Assembly (NCBI GenBank): GCA_046541515.1
Contig: JBKHDD010000018.1
Location: forward strand, 1 to 46,337
Source of the DNA: CAYFVR01 sp046541515
GTDB lineage: Bacteria > Desulfobacterota > Desulfobacteria > Desulfobacterales > Desulfococcaceae
Direction of reading: 5' to 3'
DNA length: 46,337 nucleotides
The position numbers and the translations under genes were made by a program. The notes under the pieces are model-generated. The model had not been told where the DNA came from and ran no database searches. It saw only the letters and a list, made by a program, of their open reading frames with translations. Position 1 is the stretch's first letter; each line of letters begins with the position of its first letter. Positions 32,795-40,528 of this stretch are shown here, piece by piece.

Positions 32795-32894
32795 CAATAC
32801 CGTTCATTTGCCGAAAAAAGATAAGAGCGTATCGCAACGCCCTTGGTCAATCTGGCACGATTGACCCATTGAAATCCCAAAGTGAACGGTATTG
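32795..32894. repeat. Dispersed ~100-bp structured repeat, copy C (best preserved)
   Basis: Perfect 12-bp inverted ends CAATACCGTTCA (32795-32806) and TGAACGGTATTG (32883-32894). A perfect internal hairpin GGTCAATC-TGGCAC-GATTGACC lies at 32845-32866. On the minus strand a second stem (AAGGGCGT/ACGCTCTT) is followed by ATCTTTTTTC. Flanking near-direct repeats GGCTAACGCC (32786-32795) and GGCCAACGCC (32896-32905) resemble a target-site duplication. Confidence 0.85.
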
Positions 32895-33548
32895 CGGCCA
32901 ACGCCCCAAAGACCGCCGTTTCCTCGGAATGGACGGAAAGAACTCCCATTTTTGGGTCGACTTCCGCGTCAAACTTGGTGTAAAAGAAATTGTTTCGTGG
33001 TTGACGAGGGCCAAACCCGTCGCGAGGCGGGGACGGAAAGCCGAGGGTCCGCGCAAAACGGACAGCCGGATTGTCCACGAATGGGGGGGCCGGCGTTTTG
33101 GATGGTTTTTCCCAGGCGGACGCCCCACCCGAAAACCGTTCGGGCGGGTCTGGGCCTCAAGGGATCTTCCGCCTCCGGCCTCGGCATCTTTCGTTTTTTC
33201 CCGCAACTGCCGCCGCCCATTTTCCCAGGCTCCCGAGCTGGAATCGCCATCTATTCGGGCGAAAATCCATTTGAAAAGGAGGGCGCCCAGCCATTTCCTC
33301 GCCACGATTTGGCGGTGGACTACGACCTCGCCCGGGTGGACGGGGTTCGGGTTCTGTTGGTCTACCGGCCAACGCCCGAACCGTGGACGCTTCTGTTGCC
33401 GACGTTGGGAATGGCGGGGGATATCTGTTGCATCGGCGGCGGAGATCGGGATCGTTTTCGGTTCCGCGGCCGGCGGAACATCGCCGTCCATTACATAACG
33501 GTCTATACATGTTCCGGTGAACCCGGCGCTTGGTTCCAAGGCGGTGGA

Positions 33549-33818
33549 ATGGATCTTGTCGTCGCGCTGTTTTTCGTTTTCTTTCTCTGCAACGCAACGG
33601 AAATGCCCGAGGACGACCAGGGGGCCATTTTCGTCACCGTCCTGTTTCTGGTCTTCGTTTACCACATTTGGTTCAAGAAAAAACCGCCTCCTCCGCCGCC
33701 GCCCACCGTGGACAAGGCCAAGCAGGAATTGGAAAAAATTCTGAAAAGCGGCGCTTCCGTGGAGGAGAAGAAAAAGGCGGGCGTGCTGTTGGATCACCTA
33801 GACAAATTGCAGAAATGA
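33549..33818 (+). CDS. Small membrane-anchored protein of unknown function
   Basis: An 89-residue frame from an ATG with AGGCGGTGG upstream. It has two hydrophobic segments, VVALFFVFFLC (about 4-14) and IFVTVLFLVFVYHIWF (about 27-42), then a KKK-poly-Pro linker (PPPPPPP) and a charged helical tail (KAKQELEKILKSG, then EEKKKAGVLLDHLDKLQK). The helical tail resembles the short SHOCT-like tail seen in other small membrane proteins. The same frame is open further upstream, so the true start is uncertain. No family is recognised, and the neighbours give no hint. Confidence 0.5.
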   Translation: MDLVVALFFVFFLCNATEMPEDDQGAIFVTVLFLVFVYHIWFKKKPPPPPPPTVDKAKQELEKILKSGASVEEKKKAGVLLDHLDKLQK

Positions 33819-34271
33819 CCCCAGCCGGTTCCGGAAAGTCTCATGTGCGGTTGCCTCCAGGTTCCGATCGAAGGACTCCCGAAACGTCGCCATTTCGATG
33901 TGGACCCGTGCGATCCGGTGCGACGCCAAATCGAATTTTCATCCTTCGCATCTTGTCCCGCCGCCCTCCGTTTCCGCGATGCGGAAGACCCTCTTTCGCC
34001 CGTTTCTCCGCGGCTTGCCTTCCTCGGTAGGATTTTCCCCCATCCGATTTCTCCTTCCCCTCATTTTCCTTCCCGCATAAATCTCCTATAGCTTTTTTTA
34101 CGTTCCCTTCCTTTTACGCTTCCTCCGTTTTCGGACAACCGGCGTTTCGCGGCAGATTTCGCGAGGCGACCGCCCAAAACGGAGCAAAATCGGAATAAAC
34201 GTCGGGGATCATCGGTTGCTCCTTGGTCTCGTTATTCGGTTCCCGTCCGTGGGTTTTCAAGGATGTTTCTC
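33819..34271. other. Intergenic region upstream of the exported protein 34272-35222
   Basis: No gene, repeat or RNA could be supported. The region is pyrimidine-rich on the plus strand with several C/T tracts and has no clear promoter. Confidence 0.4.
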
Positions 34272-35222
34272 ATGAGGTTGTTTGACCCCGCCCGTTGCCT
34301 TTTTCCAATGGCCCTTTTCTCGTGGATTTCGGCGATCTTGATGGTTTCCCTTGCCGTCGCCGCGGATGTTCCGCTCACGCCCCGGGTCCGCTTGGGCGGC
34401 CTCGCCGTCGTGACGGCTGCGGCGGCTCCGCCCCGTTCAACGTCTTCGCCGTCGCCGTCCCCGACGGTTCATTTTCGCGAAATCGGCTGGAAGATCGGCG
34501 CCCCTGAGCGAGAGATGGCCACAGCCGCCGCTTCCCTTTATTTTCTTGGCGGGGATGGGGAAAACCCTTCCCCCCTCGAATCGAAAAACGGATGGGGCCG
34601 GGAATTCATCGCCGCCCTCGGGCGAAGGTTTTTGAAGGAAGAGGAGTTGGTTCGGGCTGTTCGGGATGCTTCCCACGCCCGGGAACAAGGCAGCCCGGAA
34701 ATGGTGAGCGAATTCACTTGGTATGACGGGGATTTTCGGGAGGTGGACGAGGCCCGGCGTGATTTGGTGGTCAATTTGGTTTCGGGGGCCGCGGCCGATA
34801 CCTTGGAAAAAACGGCGCCGGGGCGTTGGATCCGCGCGCTGGAAGACGTGGTGGATCGGTACTCCCGTGTTTCCTACCGTCGGGCGGAAGGGGCGGAGAC
34901 GGGTCGCCTTTTTTTGCCTGGCCAGTTTGTCCCGGGCAATCCGGCGGCGGAAGACCCGGTTGCCGTCACCGCCGGCGCCCGGCTGCATCTGAATTCCGAC
35001 AATCTCGCTCCGGACGTGACCTTTGCCGTCCTTGCCGATTATTTTGGCTATCGCTGTCGGGTTTTGATGAATCCCGTTCAGGGAGAAGCCGGATTGTTTT
35101 TCGCCAGCCGCGGCCTTGAACGGCTTTTGGGGGTTCGTGCGGGATTGGGGCTTGCCTACGATCGCGAGGGAGACGAAGAGGAGACGGTGGCGTGCGTTTT
35201 TCGCGTCTCCGGTGATTTCTGA
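34272..35222 (+). CDS. Unrecognised exported protein
   Basis: A 316-residue protein starting with a signal peptide (MRLFDPARCLFPMALFSW, then ISAILMVSLAVAA, cleavage near AAD). A low-complexity Ser/Pro/Ala stretch (about 50-65) is followed by a mixed alpha/beta region with no motif I recognise. The C-terminal half includes LHLNSDNLAPDVTFAVLADY and FGYRCRVLMNPVQGEAGLFF. The ATG at 34272 is chosen because AAGGA lies 8 bases before it; the ATG at 34263 overlaps that site. It is convergent with tRNA-Gln, with a shared bidirectional terminator at 35300. It is probably periplasmic or outer-membrane-associated. Coding character is good, but function is unknown. Confidence 0.7.
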   Translation: MRLFDPARCLFPMALFSWISAILMVSLAVAADVPLTPRVRLGGLAVVTAAAAPPRSTSSPSPSPTVHFREIGWKIGAPEREMATAAASLYFLGGDGENPSPLESKNGWGREFIAALGRRFLKEEELVRAVRDASHAREQGSPEMVSEFTWYDGDFREVDEARRDLVVNLVSGAAADTLEKTAPGRWIRALEDVVDRYSRVSYRRAEGAETGRLFLPGQFVPGNPAAEDPVAVTAGARLHLNSDNLAPDVTFAVLADYFGYRCRVLMNPVQGEAGLFFASRGLERLLGVRAGLGLAYDREGDEEETVACVFRVSGDF

Positions 35223-35299
35223 GGCGGGACGGGAATTCCGATAAAAGGGCGGAGGTTGGCGGGGGCGTTTCCAAGGCGCTGCGAGCGAAAAACAAAAAA

Positions 35300-35326
35300 G
35301 GGAAGCGGAAATCATTTCCGCTTCCC
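35300..35326. terminator. Bidirectional intrinsic terminator
   Basis: A perfect 12-bp stem GGGAAGCGGAAA/TTTCCGCTTCCC with loop TCA. The minus strand continues TTTTTTGTTTTT, ending the gltX/tRNA-Gln transcript. The plus strand continues TTTGCTTTTTGG, ending the exported-protein gene. Confidence 0.9.
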
Positions 35327-35335
35327 TTTGCTTTT

Positions 35336-35409
35336 TGGCTGAGGGACCAGGATTCGAACCTGGGTTAACGGGGCCAGAACCCGTCGTCCTGCCGCTAGAC
35401 GATCCCTCA
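35336..35409 (-). tRNA. tRNA-Gln (anticodon CUG)
   Basis: A 74-base cloverleaf with an encoded CCA end. Acceptor arms are TGAGGGA and TCCCTCA, the anticodon stem ACGGG/CCCGT encloses the loop TTCTGGC (anticodon CTG), and the T arm contains GGTTCGAATCC. The short D loop and the overall form match bacterial tRNA-Gln. It lies 42 bp after the gltX stop on the same strand, followed by a strong terminator, so it may be processed from the gltX transcript. Confidence 0.95.
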
Positions 35410-35450
35410 GCGACGTGAGCCCAATTCCCTACACCAGTGGAGCGATTGCG

Positions 35451-36866
35451 TCAACCCCCATTTTGCGCTTTTTCGGAAATAAATTCGGTCGCGGCCCGCA
35501 GGCGAGGAACCACCCGGCCTTTCCCCAGAATTTCGATGATCTCGAAAATGCCGGGGCTGGCGGTTTTCCCGGTCAGGGCCACCCGCACCGGCTGGGCGAT
35601 CTTTCCCAGCTTCATTTCCCGGGCCTCCATCACCCGAACGAAGGCCCCTTCCAGCGCCTCGTGGGAATAGTCGTCCAGCGCGTCCAGCTCGGCGGTGAGC
35701 GCCTGAAGCGGGTCCAGAACGTTGGGCTTCAGGAACTTCTGGGCCGCCTTTTCCTCGTAGACGATCACCTCGTCATAGTAAAACCGGGCCTGTTCCGCCA
35801 TTTCCACCAGCGTCTTGCTTCGGGGGGCCAGGGTTTGGACGACGTTGGCGAGATAGGCCTCGTCTTCCGCGGCGATGCCGATTTCCTCCAGAAACGGCCG
35901 CAGATGCGGAATCAGTCTGGCGGGCGGCGTCGCCTGGATGTGGTCGGCGTTGAGCGCCAGCAGCTTTTCGGGATCGAAGACGCCGGGGGAGGTGCCGATG
36001 TGGTCCAGGCTGAATTTCTCGATCAGTTCCTCGCGAGTGAAGAATTCCTGATCGCCGTGGGACCAGCCCAGCCGCACCAGGTAGTTGATGACGGCGTCGG
36101 GCAGAAATCCTTTTTCCCGATATTCGGTCACCGACAGCGCGCCGTGGCGCTTGCTCAAGCGGGCTTTGTCCTTTCCCAGGACCATGGGAACGTGGGCGAA
36201 GGTGGGCAGCTCCGCGCCCAGCGCCTTGTAGATCAGTATCTGCTTGGGCGTGTTGCTGACGTGATCGTCGCCCCGGATGACGGTGTTGATCCCCATGGTC
36301 ACGTCGTCCACCACCACCACGAAGTTGTAGGTGGGCGAGCCGTCGCTGCGTTGGATGATGAAGTCTTCCACGTCCATGTTCTGGAAGACGATGTTTCCCT
36401 TGACGGCGTCTTCGATCACCGTGGTTCCCGCGGGCGGGGTTTTAAACCGAACCACGGTGTTTTCGCCAGGCGGGAGGTTCCGTTCCCGGCAGGCGCCGTC
36501 GTACATGGCCTTGCCGCCGGCGGCCATGCCCCGTTTGCGCATTTCCTCCACCTTTTCCGGCGGACAGTCGCAATAGTAGGCGTGGCCGCCGGCCACCAGC
36601 TCGGCGACCTTTTCCGCGTAGAGGTCGAAGCGTTGACTTTGATAGTGGGGACCGTCGTCCCAGTCGATTCCCAGCCAGTCCAGCGCGTCGAAGATGGCGT
36701 CCACCGATTCCTGGGTGGAGCGCTGGCGGTCGGTGTCCTCGAACCGGAGCACGAAGCGGCCGTCGGCGTGCCGGGCGTAGAGCCAGTTGAACAGCGCGGT
36801 GCGGGCCCCGCCCACGTGAAGGTTGCCGGTGGGGCTGGGGGGGAAGCGGGTGACGATTTCGCTCAT
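35451..36866 (-). CDS. gltX: Glutamyl-tRNA synthetase
   Basis: A 471-residue class I synthetase of the GluRS type. The HIGH motif appears as PPSPTGNLHVGG (HVGG at 17-20) and the KMSKS loop as KARLSKRHG (234-242). The catalytic domain contains FEDTD (42-46) and TYNFVVVVDD (179-188). The C-terminal anticodon-binding domain is alpha-helical and of normal length, which fits bacterial GluRS. The chosen ATG has GAGGAA upstream; an in-frame extension to 37046 is not protein-like. It charges tRNA-Glu and, if non-discriminating, also tRNA-Gln for amidation. The neighbouring tRNA-Gln makes that question interesting. Confidence 0.97.
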   Translation of the reverse strand: MSEIVTRFPPSPTGNLHVGGARTALFNWLYARHADGRFVLRFEDTDRQRSTQESVDAIFDALDWLGIDWDDGPHYQSQRFDLYAEKVAELVAGGHAYYCDCPPEKVEEMRKRGMAAGGKAMYDGACRERNLPPGENTVVRFKTPPAGTTVIEDAVKGNIVFQNMDVEDFIIQRSDGSPTYNFVVVVDDVTMGINTVIRGDDHVSNTPKQILIYKALGAELPTFAHVPMVLGKDKARLSKRHGALSVTEYREKGFLPDAVINYLVRLGWSHGDQEFFTREELIEKFSLDHIGTSPGVFDPEKLLALNADHIQATPPARLIPHLRPFLEEIGIAAEDEAYLANVVQTLAPRSKTLVEMAEQARFYYDEVIVYEEKAAQKFLKPNVLDPLQALTAELDALDDYSHEALEGAFVRVMEAREMKLGKIAQPVRVALTGKTASPGIFEIIEILGKGRVVPRLRAATEFISEKAQNGG

Positions 36867-37372
36867 GATTTCCTCGTCTTGTTGAAAAAGCGGCTGGCCG
36901 CCGGCGTATGGGCGGCCAAGATGGTGGTTCGTTTCGAGATGGCTTCGGCGGGGGGTGTCGAGGCCATGGGACGCGAAAACCCCAAAGCGGGGAACCAGGA
37001 CACTCCTTTTCACGGTCGAATTAAATTTCCCCGCCACACGGTTCAAATTACTCTTGACAGCGGATGAGAATTAGGAATAAGTAAAAAGGTCTCATAATTT
37101 GGGGCAAAAGCCCGCCGGCGTCCATTCCGGGGATGCTTTTTCTTCGGCGTTTTGTCGGAATGGGCCGGAAGCCCCCGTTTTGGGCGGCTCAACCGTTCAA
37201 ATGGACGAGCCCAACCAAAACGTCCCCCATACCATATGCCGCAGTCATGAGCAAGAGGCGGCCGGAAAAATTCTTGACATCTCCTTTGGATTCCATTACT
37301 AGAACCAGGATTTTTCCCCTGAAGCAGGGTTGAGAATTTTTCTTTTAATAAAAGAGACTTAGGAGATTGCTC
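36867..37372. other. Divergent region between gltX and rpmF
   Basis: It holds promoters for both directions. On the plus strand two TTGACA hexamers occur, at 37054-37059 and 37274-37279, the second with a -10 at proper spacing. A frame of about 60 codons between them is not convincing. The yceD (DUF177) gene that commonly precedes rpmF is absent. Confidence 0.55.
37274..37302 (+). promoter_or_regulatory. Sigma-70-like promoter of the rpmF-fab operon
   Basis: TTGACA (37274-37279), 17 bases, then TACTAG (37297-37302). It predicts a leader of about 65 bases before the rpmF ATG. The -35 is perfect and the -10 moderate. Confidence 0.6.
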
Positions 37373-37552
37373 ATGGCGGTTCCCAAGCGAAAAACATCCA
37401 AATCCAAACGGGACAAACGGCGCACCCACCAGAAATTGACCGCTCCGCAGGTGATGGAATGCCCCCAGTGCGGAGAGGCCAAGGCGCCTCACCGGGCCTG
37501 CGCGGAATGCGGCGCGTACAAAGAACACAACGTGCATCAGGACGAGGAATAG
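37373..37552 (+). CDS. rpmF: 50S ribosomal protein L32
   Basis: A 59-residue L32. The N-terminus AVPKRKTSKSKRDKRRTHQK is diagnostic, and the zinc ribbon uses CPQC (30-33) and CAEC (43-46), so this is the zinc-binding form. AGGAG lies 7 bases before the ATG; an upstream in-frame TTG is ignored. It is the first gene of an operon leading into fatty-acid genes, the usual place for rpmF, but the normally following plsX, fabH and fabD are missing here. Confidence 0.97.
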   Translation: MAVPKRKTSKSKRDKRRTHQKLTAPQVMECPQCGEAKAPHRACAECGAYKEHNVHQDEE

Positions 37553-37559
37553 GATCGGT

Positions 37560-39230
37560 ATGACGGGCACACCGCAGGAAACGGCGACGCTGCACGGGCT
37601 GGACGACGAATCCCGCGAGATGGTGGTGGACACGATCCGGCAGCTCCGCAAGCGGCTCCTGACCCGGGAGCGGATTCTGGAATGGGACAAGGCCGAGGTG
37701 TTTCCCGAGAAGGCCATTCGGGAAATGCTGGGACCCGACGTGGGGCTCCAGCTTCTTTTCATCCCCGAAGCCTACGGCGGCATGGACGGCGGGGCGCGCG
37801 ACTGTTGCGCCGTGACCCTGGAGATGTCCAAAATCTGCCTGGGAGTGGCCACCGCCTTTTTCGCCATTCAGCTGGGATCCGATCCGTTGATGGTGGGCGG
37901 CACCGACGAGCAGAAGTCCCGGTGGCTGGGCGCCATCGCCGAGGGCGAAGTCCTGGTGGCCTACGCCGTGACCGAGCCCAACGCGGGGTCCAACCTGGCG
38001 GCGCTTTCCACCCGGGCGGAACCGATCACCGACGGGAACGGCACGGTGACCGCGTACAGGCTGAACGGCGCCAAACAGTTTATTTCCAACGGCGGATACG
38101 CCGATTTCGCCACGGTGCTGGCCAACGCCCCGGAAGGCCCCTCCTTTTTCGTGGTGGAAAAGGGCACGCCCGGCTTCTCCGCCGGCAAGAGCGAGGAAAA
38201 GCACGGCATCCGGGCCTCCAACACCTCGCCGCTGGTGCTGGACGACGTGGAGGTGCCGGCGGAAAACCTCATTGGCGGCGTTCCCGGACAGGGACTCAAG
38301 CAGGCCAACAAGGTCTTCGGCTATACGCGGCTGATGGTGGCCGCCATGGCCATCGGCGCCGGGGAGGCGGCCATGGAGATCGCCATCCCCTACGCCAAAG
38401 AGCGGGAGCAGTTCGGCGCGCCGCTATGCGAAAAGCAGGGATACACCCATAAATTGATCGTGCCCCACATGGTTCGGCTGGCCGCGGCCCGGGCCTACAT
38501 GGACGAGATCGCCGTGCGGCTGGACGCCGGGGAATCCGATCTGCAGGTGGAAGGCTCCCTGGCCAAATACTTCGCCTCGGAAGTGGCCAACCGGGCCGCC
38601 GACGACGCCATGCAGGCCCTGGGCGGATACGGCTACATCGGCGAGTACGAGGTGGAAAAGATCAAGCGGGACGTCAAGATCACCTGCATTTACGAAGGCA
38701 CCAGCGAAATTCAGCAAAACATCGTCAGCACCTTCCGCTGGAAATCCACCCGCAAGACCAAGGGCGCCTTTTACGGGAAAATGGAGGAGGAAATGGCGGC
38801 CGTCCATAAGGAAACGCCCGCCGTGGGCGCCAAATTTTACGGCTTGGCCGCCCGGACCCTCAACGCCCTGATCAACCATGTCCACGAGAAGAAGCTGACC
38901 CGCCGGCAGGCGGTGATGTTTTCCCTGGCCGACGCCATGGCGCTGGTGGAAGTCGGCGCCGCCTTCGGTCGCAAGGCCGGCCGGCTGGCGGCCGCGGGCG
39001 ATTCCGAAGCCGAAAAATTCGCCGCCATGTCTCGGATTTTCGCAAACGAGGTGGCCGAGAAAACGGTGCAGACAAGCCTTCGCATTCTGTCGGGTTCCGG
39101 CGAATTCGACGACGAGTCCCTGGGCGGCTTTATGGAGGCCACCCGTTGCGACGAGTTGACCATGAGCTACCGGAGCATCTTGGCGGACATGGACGCCGTG
39201 GCCGATATCATTTTTGAGAGGAATGCCTGA
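37560..39230 (+). CDS. Acyl-CoA dehydrogenase with long C-terminal extension
   Basis: A 556-residue flavoprotein. The ACAD core runs to about 400: AYAVTEPNAGSN (134-145) and the FAD-binding HGIRAS and QFISNGGYADF stretches, with the catalytic base Glu379 in IYEGTSEIQ (377-385). The C-terminal about 150 residues form an extra helical domain, as in long-chain or VLCAD-like enzymes. It begins 7 bp after rpmF and its stop overlaps the fabG start by one base, so it is embedded in the fatty-acid operon. It could desaturate or saturate an acyl-CoA or acyl-ACP. The usual role is beta-oxidation, which makes its place next to fabG, acpP and fabF unusual. Confidence 0.92.
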   Translation: MTGTPQETATLHGLDDESREMVVDTIRQLRKRLLTRERILEWDKAEVFPEKAIREMLGPDVGLQLLFIPEAYGGMDGGARDCCAVTLEMSKICLGVATAFFAIQLGSDPLMVGGTDEQKSRWLGAIAEGEVLVAYAVTEPNAGSNLAALSTRAEPITDGNGTVTAYRLNGAKQFISNGGYADFATVLANAPEGPSFFVVEKGTPGFSAGKSEEKHGIRASNTSPLVLDDVEVPAENLIGGVPGQGLKQANKVFGYTRLMVAAMAIGAGEAAMEIAIPYAKEREQFGAPLCEKQGYTHKLIVPHMVRLAAARAYMDEIAVRLDAGESDLQVEGSLAKYFASEVANRAADDAMQALGGYGYIGEYEVEKIKRDVKITCIYEGTSEIQQNIVSTFRWKSTRKTKGAFYGKMEEEMAAVHKETPAVGAKFYGLAARTLNALINHVHEKKLTRRQAVMFSLADAMALVEVGAAFGRKAGRLAAAGDSEAEKFAAMSRIFANEVAEKTVQTSLRILSGSGEFDDESLGGFMEATRCDELTMSYRSILADMDAVADIIFERNA

Positions 39231-39967
39231 TGAGTCGCCGAACGGTGGTGGTGACCGGCGGTTCCAAAGGCATTGGCCGGGCCATCTGCCTGGCCTTCGC
39301 CGCCGCCGGGGATCGGGTTTTTTTTAACTACGGCTCCGACGCGGACGCCGCCGCGGAAACCGAACGCCGGGCCGCCGCCACCGAGGGCGGCGCGGTGGGC
39401 ATTCAGGCGGATGTTTCCGACGAGGACCAGGTGAAGGGCTTCCTTGAAAGCGTGCTGGAAAGCGCCACCCGGATCGACGTGCTGGTCAACAACGCCGGCA
39501 TCACCCGGGACGGCCTTTTGGTTCGCATGAAGACGGCCGACTGGGACGACGTGATGAACGTCAATCTTCGGGGGGCCTTTTTCTGCTCCCGGCTGGCCGC
39601 CAAGGCCATGCTGAAGCGCCGCGCCGGCCGCATTATCCAAATCACTTCGGTGGTGGGCGCCGCCGGCAACCCCGGGCAGGCCAATTACGTGGCCGCCAAG
39701 GCCGGCTTGATTGGCATGACCAAGGCCATGGCCAAGGAGCTGGCGTCCCGGGGCATCACCGTCAACGCGGTGGCGCCCGGATTCGTGGAGACCGAAATGA
39801 CCGAGGGGCTTGCCAAGAAGGCCCGGGAAGCCATGCTGGAAACGATTCCGCTGGGCCGACCCGGAACCCCGGAGGAGGTCGCCTCGGCGGTGATTTTTCT
39901 GGCCTCGGATGAGGCCGCCTACATCACCGGACAGGTGATTCACGTCAGCGGCGGCATGTACATGTAG
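39230..39967 (+). CDS. fabG: 3-oxoacyl-ACP reductase
   Basis: A 245-residue short-chain dehydrogenase. The Rossmann motif TGGSKGIG (9-16), NNAG (87-90) and the catalytic Ser140, Tyr153 and Lys157 (YVAAK) are all present, with NTERM and PGFVETEMT typical of FabG. It reduces beta-ketoacyl-ACP with NADPH in fatty-acid elongation. The start overlaps the acyl-CoA dehydrogenase stop (TGATG). It is followed by a terminator-like hairpin and then acpP. Confidence 0.95.
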   Translation: MSRRTVVVTGGSKGIGRAICLAFAAAGDRVFFNYGSDADAAAETERRAAATEGGAVGIQADVSDEDQVKGFLESVLESATRIDVLVNNAGITRDGLLVRMKTADWDDVMNVNLRGAFFCSRLAAKAMLKRRAGRIIQITSVVGAAGNPGQANYVAAKAGLIGMTKAMAKELASRGITVNAVAPGFVETEMTEGLAKKAREAMLETIPLGRPGTPEEVASAVIFLASDEAAYITGQVIHVSGGMYM

Positions 39968-39998
39968 GGACGCCGTTGAGACGAAAACGGACGGAATC

Positions 39999-40022
39999 CG
40001 CGGCGCCGCGGCGCCGCGTTTT
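39999..40022 (+). terminator. Possible attenuating terminator between fabG and acpP
   Basis: CGCGGCGC-CGCG-GCGCCGCG is a perfect 8-bp stem with a 4-base loop, followed by TTTTG. The short T run suggests partial termination, which would let acpP be set apart from the upstream genes if it has its own promoter. Confidence 0.5.
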
Positions 40023-40063
40023 GAAGTGAACGCAATTTTTGGTTAAGCAAGGAGCGGGAAGTA

Positions 40064-40309
40064 ATGTCCGAGGAAATTTCAAAAATTCAGGAGAAGGTGC
40101 GGAAAATCATCGCGGAAAAGCTCAGCGTGGATCTGGGCGAAGTGGTTCCCGAGGCCGCGTTCGTGGACGATCTGGGCGCCGATTCTTTGGACCTGGTGGA
40201 GTTGATCATGTCCATGGAGGAAGAGTTCGACATCGAAATCTCCGATGACGATTCCGAAAAGATGGTCAAGGTTCAGGACGCGTACAACTATATCGCCGAG
40301 CACGCCTGA
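40064..40309 (+). CDS. acpP: Acyl carrier protein
   Basis: An 81-residue acidic protein with the phosphopantetheine attachment site at Ser41 in LGADSLDLVEL. Helix arrangement and length are typical of bacterial AcpP. AAGGAG precedes the ATG. It lies between fabG and fabF in the conserved order and carries the growing acyl chain. Confidence 0.98.
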   Translation: MSEEISKIQEKVRKIIAEKLSVDLGEVVPEAAFVDDLGADSLDLVELIMSMEEEFDIEISDDDSEKMVKVQDAYNYIAEHA

Positions 40310-40528
40310 TCCGGAATTCTCGTTTTCGCGGCCGTCCGGGGCTCCCCGGGCGGTCGGTTGATGTGGGTTCGACGGGTTTGCGCGGGGCTTCCAGGAGAGG
40401 CGGGCGACGTTTTTCGTCTCTTTGCGCCTCTCATGGGGAGTTCGGACGGGGAAGACGCCTCCCGGGAGAGGCGGAATCGGTATGACGGCAGCGGGAACGA
40501 CCGGGAACGGCGGAAAAGGGAGGTCTTT

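Larger units (their letters stand above)
32498..33548. other. Low-density region after the LarA-like gene
   Basis: It contains a terminator-like hairpin, an uncharged hairpin (CCGGGGGA-TTTA-TCCCC, about 32,648-32,664) and dispersed repeat copy C. From about 33,290 to 33,548 a plus-strand frame, continuous with the small membrane protein that follows, reads somewhat protein-like (HDLAVDYDLARVDGVRVLLV, then PTPEPWTLLLPTLGMAGD). It has no credible start or recognisable family, so it is not called. Confidence 0.45.

Noticed and set aside
33290..33548. Separate gene in the frame upstream of the small membrane protein
   Set aside because: Some protein-like phrases occur, but there is no start with a ribosome-binding site and no recognised family; it is left as part of the intergenic description.
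37085..37300. Short gene or leader peptide before rpmF
   Set aside because: Frames of about 60 codons lack ribosome-binding sites, and promoter-like hexamers lie within the stretch.
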